From: Rhodanobacter sp. Soil772
GTDB lineage: Bacteria; Pseudomonadota; Gammaproteobacteria; Xanthomonadales; Rhodanobacteraceae
NCBI RefSeq assembly: GCF_001428385.1
Contig: NZ_LMSK01000003.1
Coordinates: forward strand, 322,892-386,891
Direction: 5' to 3'
Length of the DNA: 64,000 bases
A model generated the notes under the pieces. That model did no database searches. It had not been told where the DNA came from and worked only from the letters and a program-made list of their open reading frames with translations. A program made the position numbers and the translations under genes. Positions 55,758 to 63,899 of the stretch are shown here, one piece after another; the stretch's first letter is position 1, and each line of letters starts with the position of its first letter.

Positions 55758-56780
55758 ATGAAGGCAAAAGCCACATCGATCGACATTGCCCACCTGGCCG
55801 GGGTCTCCCAGGCCACGGTGTCGCGCGCGCTGCGCGGCAGCCCGCTGGTCAATGAAGAGACCCGGCGGCGTATCCAGGCCGCCGCCGAGCAGCTCAACTA
55901 CAAGGTCGACAAGAACGCGTCGAACCTGCGCCGGATGCATTCCGGCACGCTGGCGCTGCTGTTCTTCGAGGACCCCACCGCCGACGAGTCGCACATCAAC
56001 CCGTTCTTCCTGTCGATGCTGGGCTCGATCACCCGCGCCTGCGCGCTGCAGGGCTACGACCTGCTGATCTCGTTCCAGCAGTTTTCGCGCGACTGGCATG
56101 CCGACTTCGCCGACAGCAAGAAGGCCGATGGCCTGATCCTGCTCGGCTACGGCGACTACCTGGCCTACCGCGACAAGCTGGAGAAGCTGGTCGCCCAGGG
56201 CACCTGCTTCGTGCGCTGGGGCGCGGTGCTGCCGGACCAGCCCGGCGTGTCGATCGGCTGCGACAACTTCCGCGGCGGCCAGGCGGTGGCCGAACACCTG
56301 CTGGAGCGTGGCTGCCGCCGCATCGCCTTCCTCGGCGACGCGTCCAGCCACTACCCGGAGTTCTTCGGGCGCTATCGCGGCTACGTCGATGCCCTGCAGC
56401 AGGCCGGGGTGGAAGTCGATCCGGCGCTGCAGGAAAACGCCGAGAGCACCGAGCGCTCCGGCTACGAGGCAATGCGCGGCCTGATCCTGCGCGAGGCCGG
56501 CTTCGATGCGGTGTTCGCCGCCAGCGACCTGATCGCGATCGGCGCCATGCGCGCGCTCAGCGACCACGGCCTGCGCGTGCCGCAGGACGTGGCGCTGGCC
56601 GGCTTCGACGACATCGCCATGGCCAGCTTCGTCAACCCGCCGCTGACCACCGTGCTGCAGGACACCCGCCAGGCCGGCGCGGTACTGGTCGACAGCCTGC
56701 TCGCGCTGATTCGCGGCGAGCCGGTGGAAAGCGAAGTGCTGCCGGCGAAACTGGTGGTGCGCCGGTCGAGCCTGCGCTGA
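55758..56780 (+). CDS. LacI-family transcriptional regulator
   Basis: A 340-residue LacI regulator. The N-terminal HTH reads SIDIAHLAGVSQATVSRALRG, with the hinge helix RRIQAAAEQLNYKVDKNASNLR, then a periplasmic-binding-like effector domain ending in GFDDIAMASFVNPPLTTVLQD and a short tail. The ATG at 55758 begins close to the HTH as is normal. The likely target is the upstream sugar transporter gene. Confidence 0.9.
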   Translation: MKAKATSIDIAHLAGVSQATVSRALRGSPLVNEETRRRIQAAAEQLNYKVDKNASNLRRMHSGTLALLFFEDPTADESHINPFFLSMLGSITRACALQGYDLLISFQQFSRDWHADFADSKKADGLILLGYGDYLAYRDKLEKLVAQGTCFVRWGAVLPDQPGVSIGCDNFRGGQAVAEHLLERGCRRIAFLGDASSHYPEFFGRYRGYVDALQQAGVEVDPALQENAESTERSGYEAMRGLILREAGFDAVFAASDLIAIGAMRALSDHGLRVPQDVALAGFDDIAMASFVNPPLTTVLQDTRQAGAVLVDSLLALIRGEPVESEVLPAKLVVRRSSLR

Positions 56781-56875
56781 CCTCGGCTGGGTGGTCGTCG
56801 TTGCGGTGCACGTGCGTGATCACTTAACCTGCGGTCGCTGTCCGGATTCCTTCGCATGACAGGATCGAACGCGCC

Positions 56876-59749
56876 ATGGAACGCACTCCGTCGGAGCTGG
56901 AATTTCATCAGGTGTTCGAGCGCATCACCGATGCCTACGTGGCACTGGACAGGGATTGGCGCTACACCTACCTCAACGCGAGGGCCTGCGATTTTTTCGG
57001 CCGCCGCGCGGAAGACCTGATCGGCCGGCATATCTGGGCGGAGTTTCCGGAAGGCGTCGACCAGCCGTTCCGGCGCGCCTACGAACAGGCGATGGCCGAG
57101 CAGCGGCCGCTGCAGATCGAAGCGTTCTATCCGCCGTACAACCGCTGGTTCGAAAACCGCATCTATCCGTCGGCAAACGGGTTGACGATCTACTTCCTCG
57201 ACATCACCGAGCGCAAGCAGGCCGAGCAGGAACTGCTGCAACACCAGCGCATGCTGGCACAGGCGCAGCAGGTGGCGCACATCGGTAGCTGGGAGTGGGA
57301 CATCGCGGGCAACCAGGTGGCCTGGTCGGCGGAGCTGTACCGCATCTACGGCGTGACGCCGGCGCAGCACGCGGCCACGTTCGAGGCTTACCTGGGGCTG
57401 GTCCATCCGCAGGATCGCGAGCGCGTGCGGATAGCGATCGAACAGGCCGCCGAGGATCACCAGCCGTTCGAGTTCGAGGAACGCATCGTGCGCGCGGATG
57501 GCTCGATACGCACCCTGTTCAGCCGCGGCACCGTGGATGTCGACGAGGCCGGCCGCGCGATCCGCATGATGGGTGCCTGCCAGGACATCACCGAGCGCAA
57601 GCGCGCCGAGCAACTGGAGGCCGGCCAGCACGAAATCCTCGCCGGCATCGCGGCGCAGCGCCCGCTGGTGCAGAGCCTCGAACAGATCGCGCACCTGCAC
57701 GAGACGATGAACCCCGGTGCGCTGTGCTCGCTGCTGTTGCTGGACGAGTCCGGCCGGCACGTGCTGCACGGCGCCGCACCGAGTCTGCCCGAGGCCTACA
57801 ACGAGTCCATGCACGGGCTGGAAATCGGCGACGCACATGGCTCCTGCGGCACCGCCGCGTGGCGGCGCGAGCGCGTGGTGGTGGCCGACATCGCCAGCCA
57901 TCCGGACTGGGAAAGCTACAAGTCGCTGGCGCTGGCGCATGGGTTGAAGGCCTGCTGGTCCACCCCGGTATTCGGCAGCGGCGGCCAGGTGCTTGGTACC
58001 TTCGCGGTGTATTTCCGCGAGGTGCGCGAGCCACGCCCGGAGGAGCTGCACAACATCGACCGCATGCTGCCGATCGCGGGCATCGCGATCGAGAGCGAGC
58101 AATTGACCGGCCGCCTGCGCGAGCGCAACCGTTTCTTCGAGATGTCGCTGGAGATCTTCTGCATCCTCGATCCGCAGACGCAGCGGTTGGTGCAGTTCAA
58201 TCCGTCGCTGCCACGCATCACCGGTTACGGCGCCGATGAGCTGAAGTCGAGAAGCTACCGTGAGTTCCTGCGCGTGGAAGGCGACGAGACCGGGGCGGAC
58301 CCGATGCTGCGACGGGATGCGGCCGGGCAGCGGGTGTTCGACTTCGTCAACCGCTGCGTCTGCCTCGATGGCAGCGAGCGGCTGCTGGAATGGGTGTCGT
58401 TCGCCGCGCCCGACGGGCTGGTCTATGCGGTTGCGCGCGACATCACCGAGCGCCGCCAGGCCGAGGCGGAGCTGGCTCATGCCTCCAGCCACGACCCGGT
58501 CACCGGCCTGCCGCACCACCTGCTGCTCGAGAGTGCGCTGGCGGCGATGCTGCACGATGCAGCGACGCCGGCCTGGGTGCTGGTGGTCGGGCTGGACCGC
58601 TTCCAGCTGGTGAATGCATCGGTCGGCCACCAGACCGGCGACGACGTGCTGCAGCGGCTGGCCGTGCGCCTGCAGGGCGCGCTCGGTGGGCAAGGCCGGA
58701 TCGCCCGTTTCGCCGGCGACGAGTTCGTGGTGGTGGCCGCCGGGCTGTCCTCGTCCTCCGCGCTGGAACTGGCCGAACGCCTGCGCGCCGCGGTGGCCGA
58801 GCCGGTCGAGGGCCACGACTACCGGCTGCTGCTGACCGCCAGCGTGGGCATCAGCCATTCGCCCGACCACGGCCGCGATCCGAAGAACCTGCTGCGCCGC
58901 GCCGAGGCCGCGATGAGCCAGGCCAAGCGGGAAGGGCGCGACCGCGTCGCCGAATTCTCGATCACCCAGATGCAGGATCTGGAAGACCGCCTGCTGCTCG
59001 GCAACCACCTGCGCGACGCGGTCCGGCACGACGAGCTGGAGCTCTACTACCAGCCGCAGCACTGCGCCGCCGACCGGCGGATGACCGGCTTCGAGGCCTT
59101 GCTGCGCTGGAACAGCCGCCAGCTCGGTCAGGTCTCGCCCGCCCGTTTCATCCCGATCGCCGAGGCGCTCGGCCTGATGCCTGAGATCGGCGAGTGGGTG
59201 CTCGATGCCGCCTGCCGGCAGCTGCGCGTCTGGCTCGATCGCGGCCACCGCGACTTCACCGTTGCAGTGAACGTCTCGGCGCAGCAACTGCAGCGCCACG
59301 GCCTGGTCGCGCAGGTTGACGCGGCGCTGCGCCGGCACGACGTGCCGCCGGCGATGCTGGACATCGAGATCACCGAAAGCTCGTTCATGGAAAACGTGTG
59401 GCGCGTGCAGCGCACGCTGGCCGAGCTGAAGGCGCTGGGCATCAAGCTGTCGCTGGACGACTTCGGCACCGGCTATTCCAGCCTGGCCTACCTCAAGCAA
59501 TTCCCGATCGACAAGCTGAAGATCGACCAGGCTTTCATGCACGGCCTGCCGCTGGACGCCGCCGATGCGGGAATCGTGCGCACCATCATCGCGGTGGCGC
59601 ACGAACTGCACATGCGCGTGGCGGCCGAAGGCGTGGCGAGCCAGGCGCAGGCGGACTTCCTTGCCGCGGCCGGCTGCGACGAACTGCAAGGCAACTATCT
59701 CGGTCCGGCCATGCGTGTGCAGCAGGCCGAGGAACGCTTCGGCCCCTAG
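56876..59749 (+). CDS. PAS/GAF/GGDEF/EAL cyclic-di-GMP signalling protein
   Basis: A 957-residue cytoplasmic sensor with no membrane segment. Order: PAS 1 (about 10-120, ending DITERKQAEQEL), PAS 2 (about 125-245, ending DITERKRAEQLE), GAF (about 255-410), PAS 3 (about 415-525), GGDEF (about 535-690) and EAL (about 705-950). The GGDEF motif is AGDEF, a variant that may still work. The EAL part keeps EALLRW, NVSAQQL, ITESSFMEN and DDFGTGYSSLAYLKQFPID, so phosphodiesterase activity is likely. The GAF keeps HGSCGTAAWRRE, of the oxygen or small-ligand sensing type. The signal is unknown. Confidence 0.9.
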   Translation: MERTPSELEFHQVFERITDAYVALDRDWRYTYLNARACDFFGRRAEDLIGRHIWAEFPEGVDQPFRRAYEQAMAEQRPLQIEAFYPPYNRWFENRIYPSANGLTIYFLDITERKQAEQELLQHQRMLAQAQQVAHIGSWEWDIAGNQVAWSAELYRIYGVTPAQHAATFEAYLGLVHPQDRERVRIAIEQAAEDHQPFEFEERIVRADGSIRTLFSRGTVDVDEAGRAIRMMGACQDITERKRAEQLEAGQHEILAGIAAQRPLVQSLEQIAHLHETMNPGALCSLLLLDESGRHVLHGAAPSLPEAYNESMHGLEIGDAHGSCGTAAWRRERVVVADIASHPDWESYKSLALAHGLKACWSTPVFGSGGQVLGTFAVYFREVREPRPEELHNIDRMLPIAGIAIESEQLTGRLRERNRFFEMSLEIFCILDPQTQRLVQFNPSLPRITGYGADELKSRSYREFLRVEGDETGADPMLRRDAAGQRVFDFVNRCVCLDGSERLLEWVSFAAPDGLVYAVARDITERRQAEAELAHASSHDPVTGLPHHLLLESALAAMLHDAATPAWVLVVGLDRFQLVNASVGHQTGDDVLQRLAVRLQGALGGQGRIARFAGDEFVVVAAGLSSSSALELAERLRAAVAEPVEGHDYRLLLTASVGISHSPDHGRDPKNLLRRAEAAMSQAKREGRDRVAEFSITQMQDLEDRLLLGNHLRDAVRHDELELYYQPQHCAADRRMTGFEALLRWNSRQLGQVSPARFIPIAEALGLMPEIGEWVLDAACRQLRVWLDRGHRDFTVAVNVSAQQLQRHGLVAQVDAALRRHDVPPAMLDIEITESSFMENVWRVQRTLAELKALGIKLSLDDFGTGYSSLAYLKQFPIDKLKIDQAFMHGLPLDAADAGIVRTIIAVAHELHMRVAAEGVASQAQADFLAAAGCDELQGNYLGPAMRVQQAEERFGP

Positions 59750-59875
59750 CGAAGTAGAGCGTGTTCGGTTCGCGCGGGTCGGCCAACCGCTGCCGGAGTG
59801 ACGCCGGTTTCATCGCCGGGCAGACATCATTCGGCGAAAGGGTGAAGCCGTAACCTCTGCGAGTGCCGCCCTCAT

Positions 59876-59953
59876 TTCGACCTGAGCAAACGCCACGCCA
59901 TCGTCACCGGTTCCACGGCCGGTATCGACCTGACGATTGCGCGTGGTTTGGCG
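59876..59953 (+). pseudogene. Fragment of a short-chain dehydrogenase
   Basis: About 26 codons read FDLSKRHAIVTGSTAGIDLT and then IARGLA, which is the SDR N-terminus with the TGxxxGIG nucleotide motif, its last Gly changed to Asp. It has no start codon and similarity ends at once. The rest of the 434-base gap (59750-60183) shows no other gene that I can support. The fragment sits just outside the cassette array. Confidence 0.65.
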
Positions 59954-60183
59954 GGGTGGTGCGTTCGGTGGTCTGATTTTTCGCGAAGAGCTTTACCCCT
60001 CCCGCACTCGCCTGCGCGCAGGCGAGCGCGCCATCAAACGCCGGCTCGCGCAGGCCGCGACTGGCGGCCATCAACGTGGAAGCCTTGGCGAGGAACCGGG
60101 CAACTATCCCGATTCTGCGCGACGCAGCTGATTGATCGACTTGACGGCCCGATCACTTGGCTGGGTCATGACGCGACTTGAGA

Positions 60184-60375
60184 TTACTTGAGAGGCGTCG
60201 CTGCGCGCGATGGATTCTTGCGGAGAATCCGCCGCCAGAAAAACACCTCAAGGGCGAAGGCTGCTGCAAGCAGGGCGCCACCCATGAGGGGCGCGCCGAA
60301 GAAGAAAGGGCCTACGCCAGTTGCGTAGGCAGCCGCGGCTCCGAGAAGCAGCGCAAGACCGATCAGATGCTTCAT
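60184..60375 (-). CDS. Small two-helix membrane protein
   Basis: A 63-residue protein starting at the ATG at 60375 with an AGGAG site 8 bases upstream. Two hydrophobic stretches (about 4-22 and 28-48) are followed by a basic tail (RRILRKNPSR), suggesting an inner-membrane hairpin protein. It lies beyond the last recognisable attC, so it is either the last, now fixed, cassette or the first chromosomal gene. No family was recognised. Confidence 0.6.
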   Translation of the reverse strand: MKHLIGLALLLGAAAAYATGVGPFFFGAPLMGGALLAAAFALEVFFWRRILRKNPSRAATPLK

Positions 60376-60398
60376 TGATATCTCCTTTGCTTGTTCAG

Positions 60399-60457
60399 GC
60401 CCGGTGCTGCAGTCAAGCAGCGGCGCAGCCACCCGCCTGGGCGAACAGTCAGTTGCC
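60399..60457 (-). other. attC site 6 (degenerate)
   Basis: Aligns along its length with the other sites, keeping the inner GCGGCGCAGCC core and AAGC/CCTGG arms, but the outer cores have decayed (GCCCGGT and AGTTGCC). Its sequence still overlaps the stop of the upstream gene at 60449. Confidence 0.55.
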
Positions 60458-60808
60458 ACTGTACCCGGGGATGACCAGGAAATCAGCCACAGGTTCCAGA
60501 ACGACCTCTGGGTACCGCTCGGCGATGGCCTGCTCCATTTGCTTGCTGGCAGCAGGGTCAACGGCGCCGATCGCAAAAGCGTCTTTTCGAACCTGCGCAC
60601 TTGGCCACTGCGCATAACTGTACCAAAGCCCGTCACTGCCGCAGTGCAAGCGAGAGCCCAACGAACCTCGTTCCGAGCGCAGCAGGTCCGACAGGCGTGA
60701 CCAGGCCTTGATGAAGGAGGATTCCATGCCAGGGTGAAGGCGCCACCTGTACAGAACCACGAACCCCGGACCCTTGGCGCTCAATTCTGGAGACATGACT
60801 GATGACAC
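60449..60808 (-). CDS. Antibiotic biosynthesis monooxygenase (ABM)-like cassette protein
   Basis: A 119-residue protein. FVVLYRWRLHPGMESSFIKAW, a helix, SLGSRLH, then YSYAQWPSAQVRKDAF follow the ferredoxin-like ABM/dabb fold of small heme-degrading or quinol monooxygenases. No catalytic residue is assigned. It starts at a GTG at 60808, with an ATG at 60796 as alternative, 6 bases from the degenerate attC 5, and ends inside the degenerate attC 6. It is probably a fixed former cassette. Confidence 0.65.
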   Translation of the reverse strand: MSSVMSPELSAKGPGFVVLYRWRLHPGMESSFIKAWSRLSDLLRSERGSLGSRLHCGSDGLWYSYAQWPSAQVRKDAFAIGAVDPAASKQMEQAIAERYPEVVLEPVADFLVIPGYSGN

Positions 60809-60814
60809 CTGGCC

Positions 60815-60871
60815 ACCTGGCGCTGGAGTTGGATGGCGGCGAAGCCGCCCGCCTCGAACGAGTAGCTAGAC
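60815..60871 (-). other. attC site 5 (degenerate)
   Basis: 57 bases aligned with sites 1-4; the core triplet at the recombination point is GCC instead of GTT, and the other arm is GTCTAGC. It is probably poorly recombined or dead. Confidence 0.7.
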
Positions 60872-60884
60872 CTCTTGCGGAGGC

Positions 60885-61214
60885 CTACCACGGAGATCTA
60901 AGCCAATAGAAGCAGTGTGGACAATAGTCTATGTCCAGGGGTGATGCCCGTTCGAATGGACTAACCGGAGCTTGGGAACAGTGGGGACAGATCAGGCTGA
61001 CTCTCTCTGCGGCACGAGCGATCATGAGGGCAAGAAAGAAAACAAGGAACAGGGCAGCAACATAGATGTTTTGCAGATAGACACGGGTAGCTATACAGGC
61101 CAACGCTGCCAAACCTATGGAGGGCTGTACAAGTTTGTGCCTCTTGCGATACGTCGATGTCGCTTGTGCCCAAGCGGCAATTACTTGTGGATCATTTACG
61201 GCTCGAATCGGCAT
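60885..61214 (-). CDS. Cassette membrane protein with zinc ribbon
   Basis: A 109-residue protein. Two hydrophobic segments (about 32-45 and 51-66) are followed by a cytoplasmic tail with CPHC near residue 76 and CPHC near 102, a likely four-Cys zinc site. The ATG at 61214 lies only 4 bases from the recombination core of attC 4, with no ribosome-binding site apart from site sequence. The stop lies before degenerate attC 5. No known family. Confidence 0.7.
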   Translation of the reverse strand: MPIRAVNDPQVIAAWAQATSTYRKRHKLVQPSIGLAALACIATRVYLQNIYVAALFLVFFLALMIARAAERVSLICPHCSQAPVSPFERASPLDIDYCPHCFYWLRSPW

Positions 61215-61217
61215 TGG

Positions 61218-61274
61218 GTCTAACGCTGGAGTTAAGCGGCGGCGCAGCCGTCCGCCTTGAACGAGATGTCAGGC
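61218..61274 (-). other. attC site 4
   Basis: 57 bases: GCCTGAC at one end and GTTAGAC at the other on the minus strand, with the shared core TTCAAGG ... GCTTAACTCCAGC. It lies between the 2-helix membrane gene and the zinc-ribbon gene. Confidence 0.85.
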
Positions 61275-61343
61275 TTGTGACGCGATGAGTTCAGGGCAAG
61301 CCGTATGCTTTACAAACCGTGACTTGATATCGGACAACCGTTA

Positions 61344-61571
61344 TCACAGTTGAGCCAAATTTGGCCAAAAATACAATATCAAAAAAAACACTGCGCCCAC
61401 GCCGCACGAAACAATCGAAAACCAAAATAAAAATGGGTTCTCTGATCTTTGAATTCTTCTGTACCACACAATTGTGCTGCCCGTCATGACCCCATTTATA
61501 ACGAAGAACACGAACCCACCGGCAAACAGCAAGCTCACCCAAGCTTGATTTAATATACTAGTTGCCAGCAC
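61344..61571 (-). CDS. Small two-helix membrane protein (cassette gene)
   Basis: A 75-residue protein of two long hydrophobic segments (about 10-32 and 47-70) joined by a basic loop (WYRRIQRSENP). It starts at a GTG with a strong GAGGAGG site 6 bases upstream. The gene is clearly AT-rich. About 70 bases of untranslated DNA separate its stop from attC 4. The function is unknown. Confidence 0.62.
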   Translation of the reverse strand: MLATSILNQAWVSLLFAGGFVFFVINGVMTGSTIVWYRRIQRSENPFLFWFSIVSCGVGAVFFLILYFWPNLAQL

Positions 61572-61619
61572 ACGCTGCCTCCTCTTGCTGATGCGCGTCT
61601 GACTGACTCTGATGAGTAG

Positions 61620-61676
61620 GCCTAACGCTGGAGTTAAGCGGCGGCGAAGCCGTCCGCCTTGAACGAGTAGTTAGCC
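61620..61676 (-). other. attC site 3
   Basis: 57 bases, GGCTAAC ... GTTAGGC on the minus strand. The stop codon of the upstream cassette gene lies within the first core sequence. Confidence 0.87.
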
Positions 61677-62048
61677 GCCAACCGGCGTGCAGCCCTTTGC
61701 TGGAGCATAAACGGCGTTATTTCCAGTACGAGGTGACGTGAAAGTCAGGCGCTGGTGCTTTTTGGAAGGAATGTAGACTGCTGATACCAAGCCCTTCGGG
61801 GTTTTGAACGTAGCGTAGATGTTGCCTTTGTACAGATGGAACTCGCCTACGGGAAATTCTTGGCACTTTGAGCCGTAAACAACAAAAGAGCCATCCTTAC
61901 GAAACTTCAAGGTGTCATCGCCAGGACGTCCATCCTCGTCGACAACCTGCGCCCAGAACCCCTCGGCCCAAGCTGGCACCTGCTCGGCCCGAGCGCAACT
62001 GGCACCAAGGAGACCTGAGAGGATCAGAGTAAGTGCGATTATTTTCAT
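61671..62048 (-). CDS. Secreted cassette protein of unknown function
   Basis: A 125-residue exported protein. The signal peptide (1-21, ending ARAE) is clear. The mature domain has WAEGFWAQVVDEDGRPGDD, a CQEF motif, and closes with KGCTPVGG, so the two cysteines may pair. It looks like a small beta-rich domain. Its ATG is 5 bases from the core of attC 2 and its TAA stop is inside attC 3, so the cassette is compact. No family recognised. Confidence 0.75.
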   Translation of the reverse strand: MKIIALTLILSGLLGASCARAEQVPAWAEGFWAQVVDEDGRPGDDTLKFRKDGSFVVYGSKCQEFPVGEFHLYKGNIYATFKTPKGLVSAVYIPSKKHQRLTFTSPRTGNNAVYAPAKGCTPVGG

Positions 62049-62085
62049 GAAGGCCTAACGCTGGAGTTAAGCAGCGGCGTAGCCG

Positions 62086-63249
62086 GAGAGTTCCTGCGCA
62101 AAAGTGGACACCGACGGATCAGACGCCTTGGGCTTCGAACTCTACCGGAGAACGATAGCCCAGGGCGGAGTGCAGGCGGTGCTTGTTGTAAAAATCGATG
62201 TGGCTGCGCAGGGCCGAGCGCAGGGTCCGTTCGCTGGTGAAGGGCTGGCGGTGTACATGTCCGACTTCATCGACTTGTTCCACGACTCCATGTGCGCGTT
62301 GTCGGTCATGCGGCGTGGCCGATTGACGCTCTGCATCAGCGCAGCGCTCGCCAAGGCCTGCTTGAACCGCGAGGACAGAAACTCCACGCCGCGATCGCTG
62401 TGCACCACCGTGCCCGGCGGCGGTTTTCGGTGGCGCACGGCCGCACGCAACGCGCGGCAGGTCAGCTGCGCCGACTTTTCCGTGCCCAGCGCCCACCCGA
62501 GCAGCCGACGTGAATGCCGATCCATCACCGTGGCCAGATAACGCCACGCGCCGGAGACTTTCAGATACGTCACATCCGTCACCCATACCTGATCGATGCG
62601 ATCCACGGTCATCGCATGAACCTGGTTGTCGGCGCTGGCAAAGAAGCGATCGAGCCCCGGTGTGCGCCGATACAGCGTGGCCGAGCAGGCTTGTACGGCA
62701 TGCTCACGCATCAACCGCTCGATCCGGCGGCGGCCCACGGTCTCGCCTTGCTGGCGCAGCTCGGCGTGCACGCGCGGGCTGCCATAGGTTTCCCGACTGT
62801 CGCGGTGCACCCGACGGACCCGATCCATCAGGCGCGCATCCTCCTGCGCGCGTTCGCTGGCCGGGCGATCGCGCCAGGCGTAGTAGCCGCTGGCGCTGAC
62901 ACCGAACAGGCGGCAAAGCACTCTCACCGGGACGGCTTCCTGCTGCTGCTCGATGAAGGCAAAGCGTTCGCTTTTCGAGCGGAAGTGAACGCGATTCGGA
63001 TCGACCGTCACACCCTTCGTCATGATCTCGCCCTCGCGCGCCTGTTTGCGCCAACGAGACAACATGAAGGGATGGATGTAAAGCGACGCGGCGACATCCT
63101 GCACCGCGACCCCAGGCAACTGGCTCAAACGGACGGCCGTCGCTTTGAATTCGTGGGTGTATCGGTAGGTGGTTCGCGGACCTGGTTTCGGCATGGTGTG
63201 GACTCCTGAAGTGGTAGTTCAGGGTGTCCACTAAAGCGAAGGAACTATC
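62086..63249 (-). mobile_element. IS3-family insertion sequence inside attC 2
   Basis: A 1164-base element with 27-base terminal inverted repeats (62086-62112 and 63223-63249, 22 of 27 matching; both include AGTTCCT and GTGGACACC). It is flanked by a 4-base GCCG target duplication at 62082-62085 and 63250-63253. It carries one transposase-like gene on the minus strand. Confidence 0.9.
62119..63194 (-). pseudogene. IS3-family transposase, frameshifted
   Basis: The frame from 63194 encodes an N-terminal HTH ([20 protein letters not shown]), then an OrfB-like part with [13 protein letters not shown], and the DDE catalytic core ([24 protein letters not shown]). After DMY near 62252 one base is missing; the expected ending ([17 protein letters not shown] ... 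GYRSPVEF) continues in another frame to 62119, while the actual frame ends at 62142. The OrfA leucine-zipper region also seems absent, since OrfA-like sequence joins OrfB-like sequence directly without the usual frameshift. It is probably inactive unless the missing base is a sequencing error. Confidence 0.82.
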
Positions 63250-63277
63250 GCCGTCCGCCTTGAACGAGTTGTTAGGC

Positions 63278-63865
63278 CTAAAGCGATGAATTTTGCTGGC
63301 TCTTGACCCATGCACTACATTTGCCAAAGTTATTGAATTCATAGCTCAGTTCAATTATCCCATGGTTTGGGCCGGCTGCGTGTGCTGCCAAGCTAATTGC
63401 TTTGATGCTGTCGGGAAGCGATGAATTTTCCTTAAGATCCCAGAAGGCGACGAGGGAGCGTTCCTCCTTGGCCAAACCCATCATCCAATCTTCCGGCTCA
63501 TCCCATATGCTCCCGGACCGTAGGAAGTCGTACTTTTTGCTATTTCCATATTTAACAGTTAGAGCATCAAAGAGGTTAGAGAAAACATCTCTTACCCGGT
63601 CGCCGTACGAGCTAGATGAAATATCTGGTGTCCACGCGGTTATTTTGCAAAGTCCTTGATTTGGAGTGATAAGCAATCTGTAGTCATCAAACGCAACGTT
63701 GCCATTAGGAAGCTTTGATGTACTGTACGTATATGGACTGACTAGTTTAAGCTCAGCAACTCTATTTATCTGCTCAAATGTAGCTCCAGGCTCAAGGCCA
63801 AACTGTGCCGCCGTGGCAGTTGCAGAGAGCGATACCAATAGAACAACTATGGCCAGACGTTTCAT
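63278..63865 (-). CDS. Secreted cassette protein of unknown function
   Basis: A 195-residue exported protein. The signal peptide is 1-19 (cleaved after ATA/AAQ). The mature part starts FGLEPGATFEQINRVAEL, which has the shape of periplasmic proteins that begin with a small helical beta motif, then KITAWTPDISS, YGDRVRDVFSNLFDALTVKYG and an acidic-to-basic tail with a Cys near the end (GKCSAW). The ATG at 63865 follows AGGGG. Its TAG stop abuts attC 2. Low GC and no recognised family. Confidence 0.75.
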   Translation of the reverse strand: MKRLAIVVLLVSLSATATAAQFGLEPGATFEQINRVAELKLVSPYTYSTSKLPNGNVAFDDYRLLITPNQGLCKITAWTPDISSSSYGDRVRDVFSNLFDALTVKYGNSKKYDFLRSGSIWDEPEDWMMGLAKEERSLVAFWDLKENSSLPDSIKAISLAAHAAGPNHGIIELSYEFNNFGKCSAWVKSQQNSSL

Positions 63866-63899
63866 GCTTTTCCCCTGTTTTATTGCAAATTGTGACTAA

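Larger units (their letters stand above)
62053..63277 (-). other. attC site 2, split by an insertion sequence
   Basis: The two halves are 62053-62085 and 63254-63277. Joined without one copy of the 4-base duplication they give a 57-base attC with GCCTAAC and GTTAGGC ends. The insert lies in the central loop region of the folded site. Confidence 0.85.

Noticed and set aside
56462..59689. 1075-codon antisense frame over the GGDEF-EAL gene
   Set aside because: Shadow of a GC-rich gene; the plus strand has six recognisable domains in order.
59937..60131. 64-codon plus-strand frame upstream of the array
   Set aside because: No ribosome-binding site, Arg-rich composition and no similarity; it starts in the SDR remnant.
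62104..63209. Plus-strand frames within the IS
   Set aside because: They oppose the transposase frame, which carries the HTH and DDE motifs.
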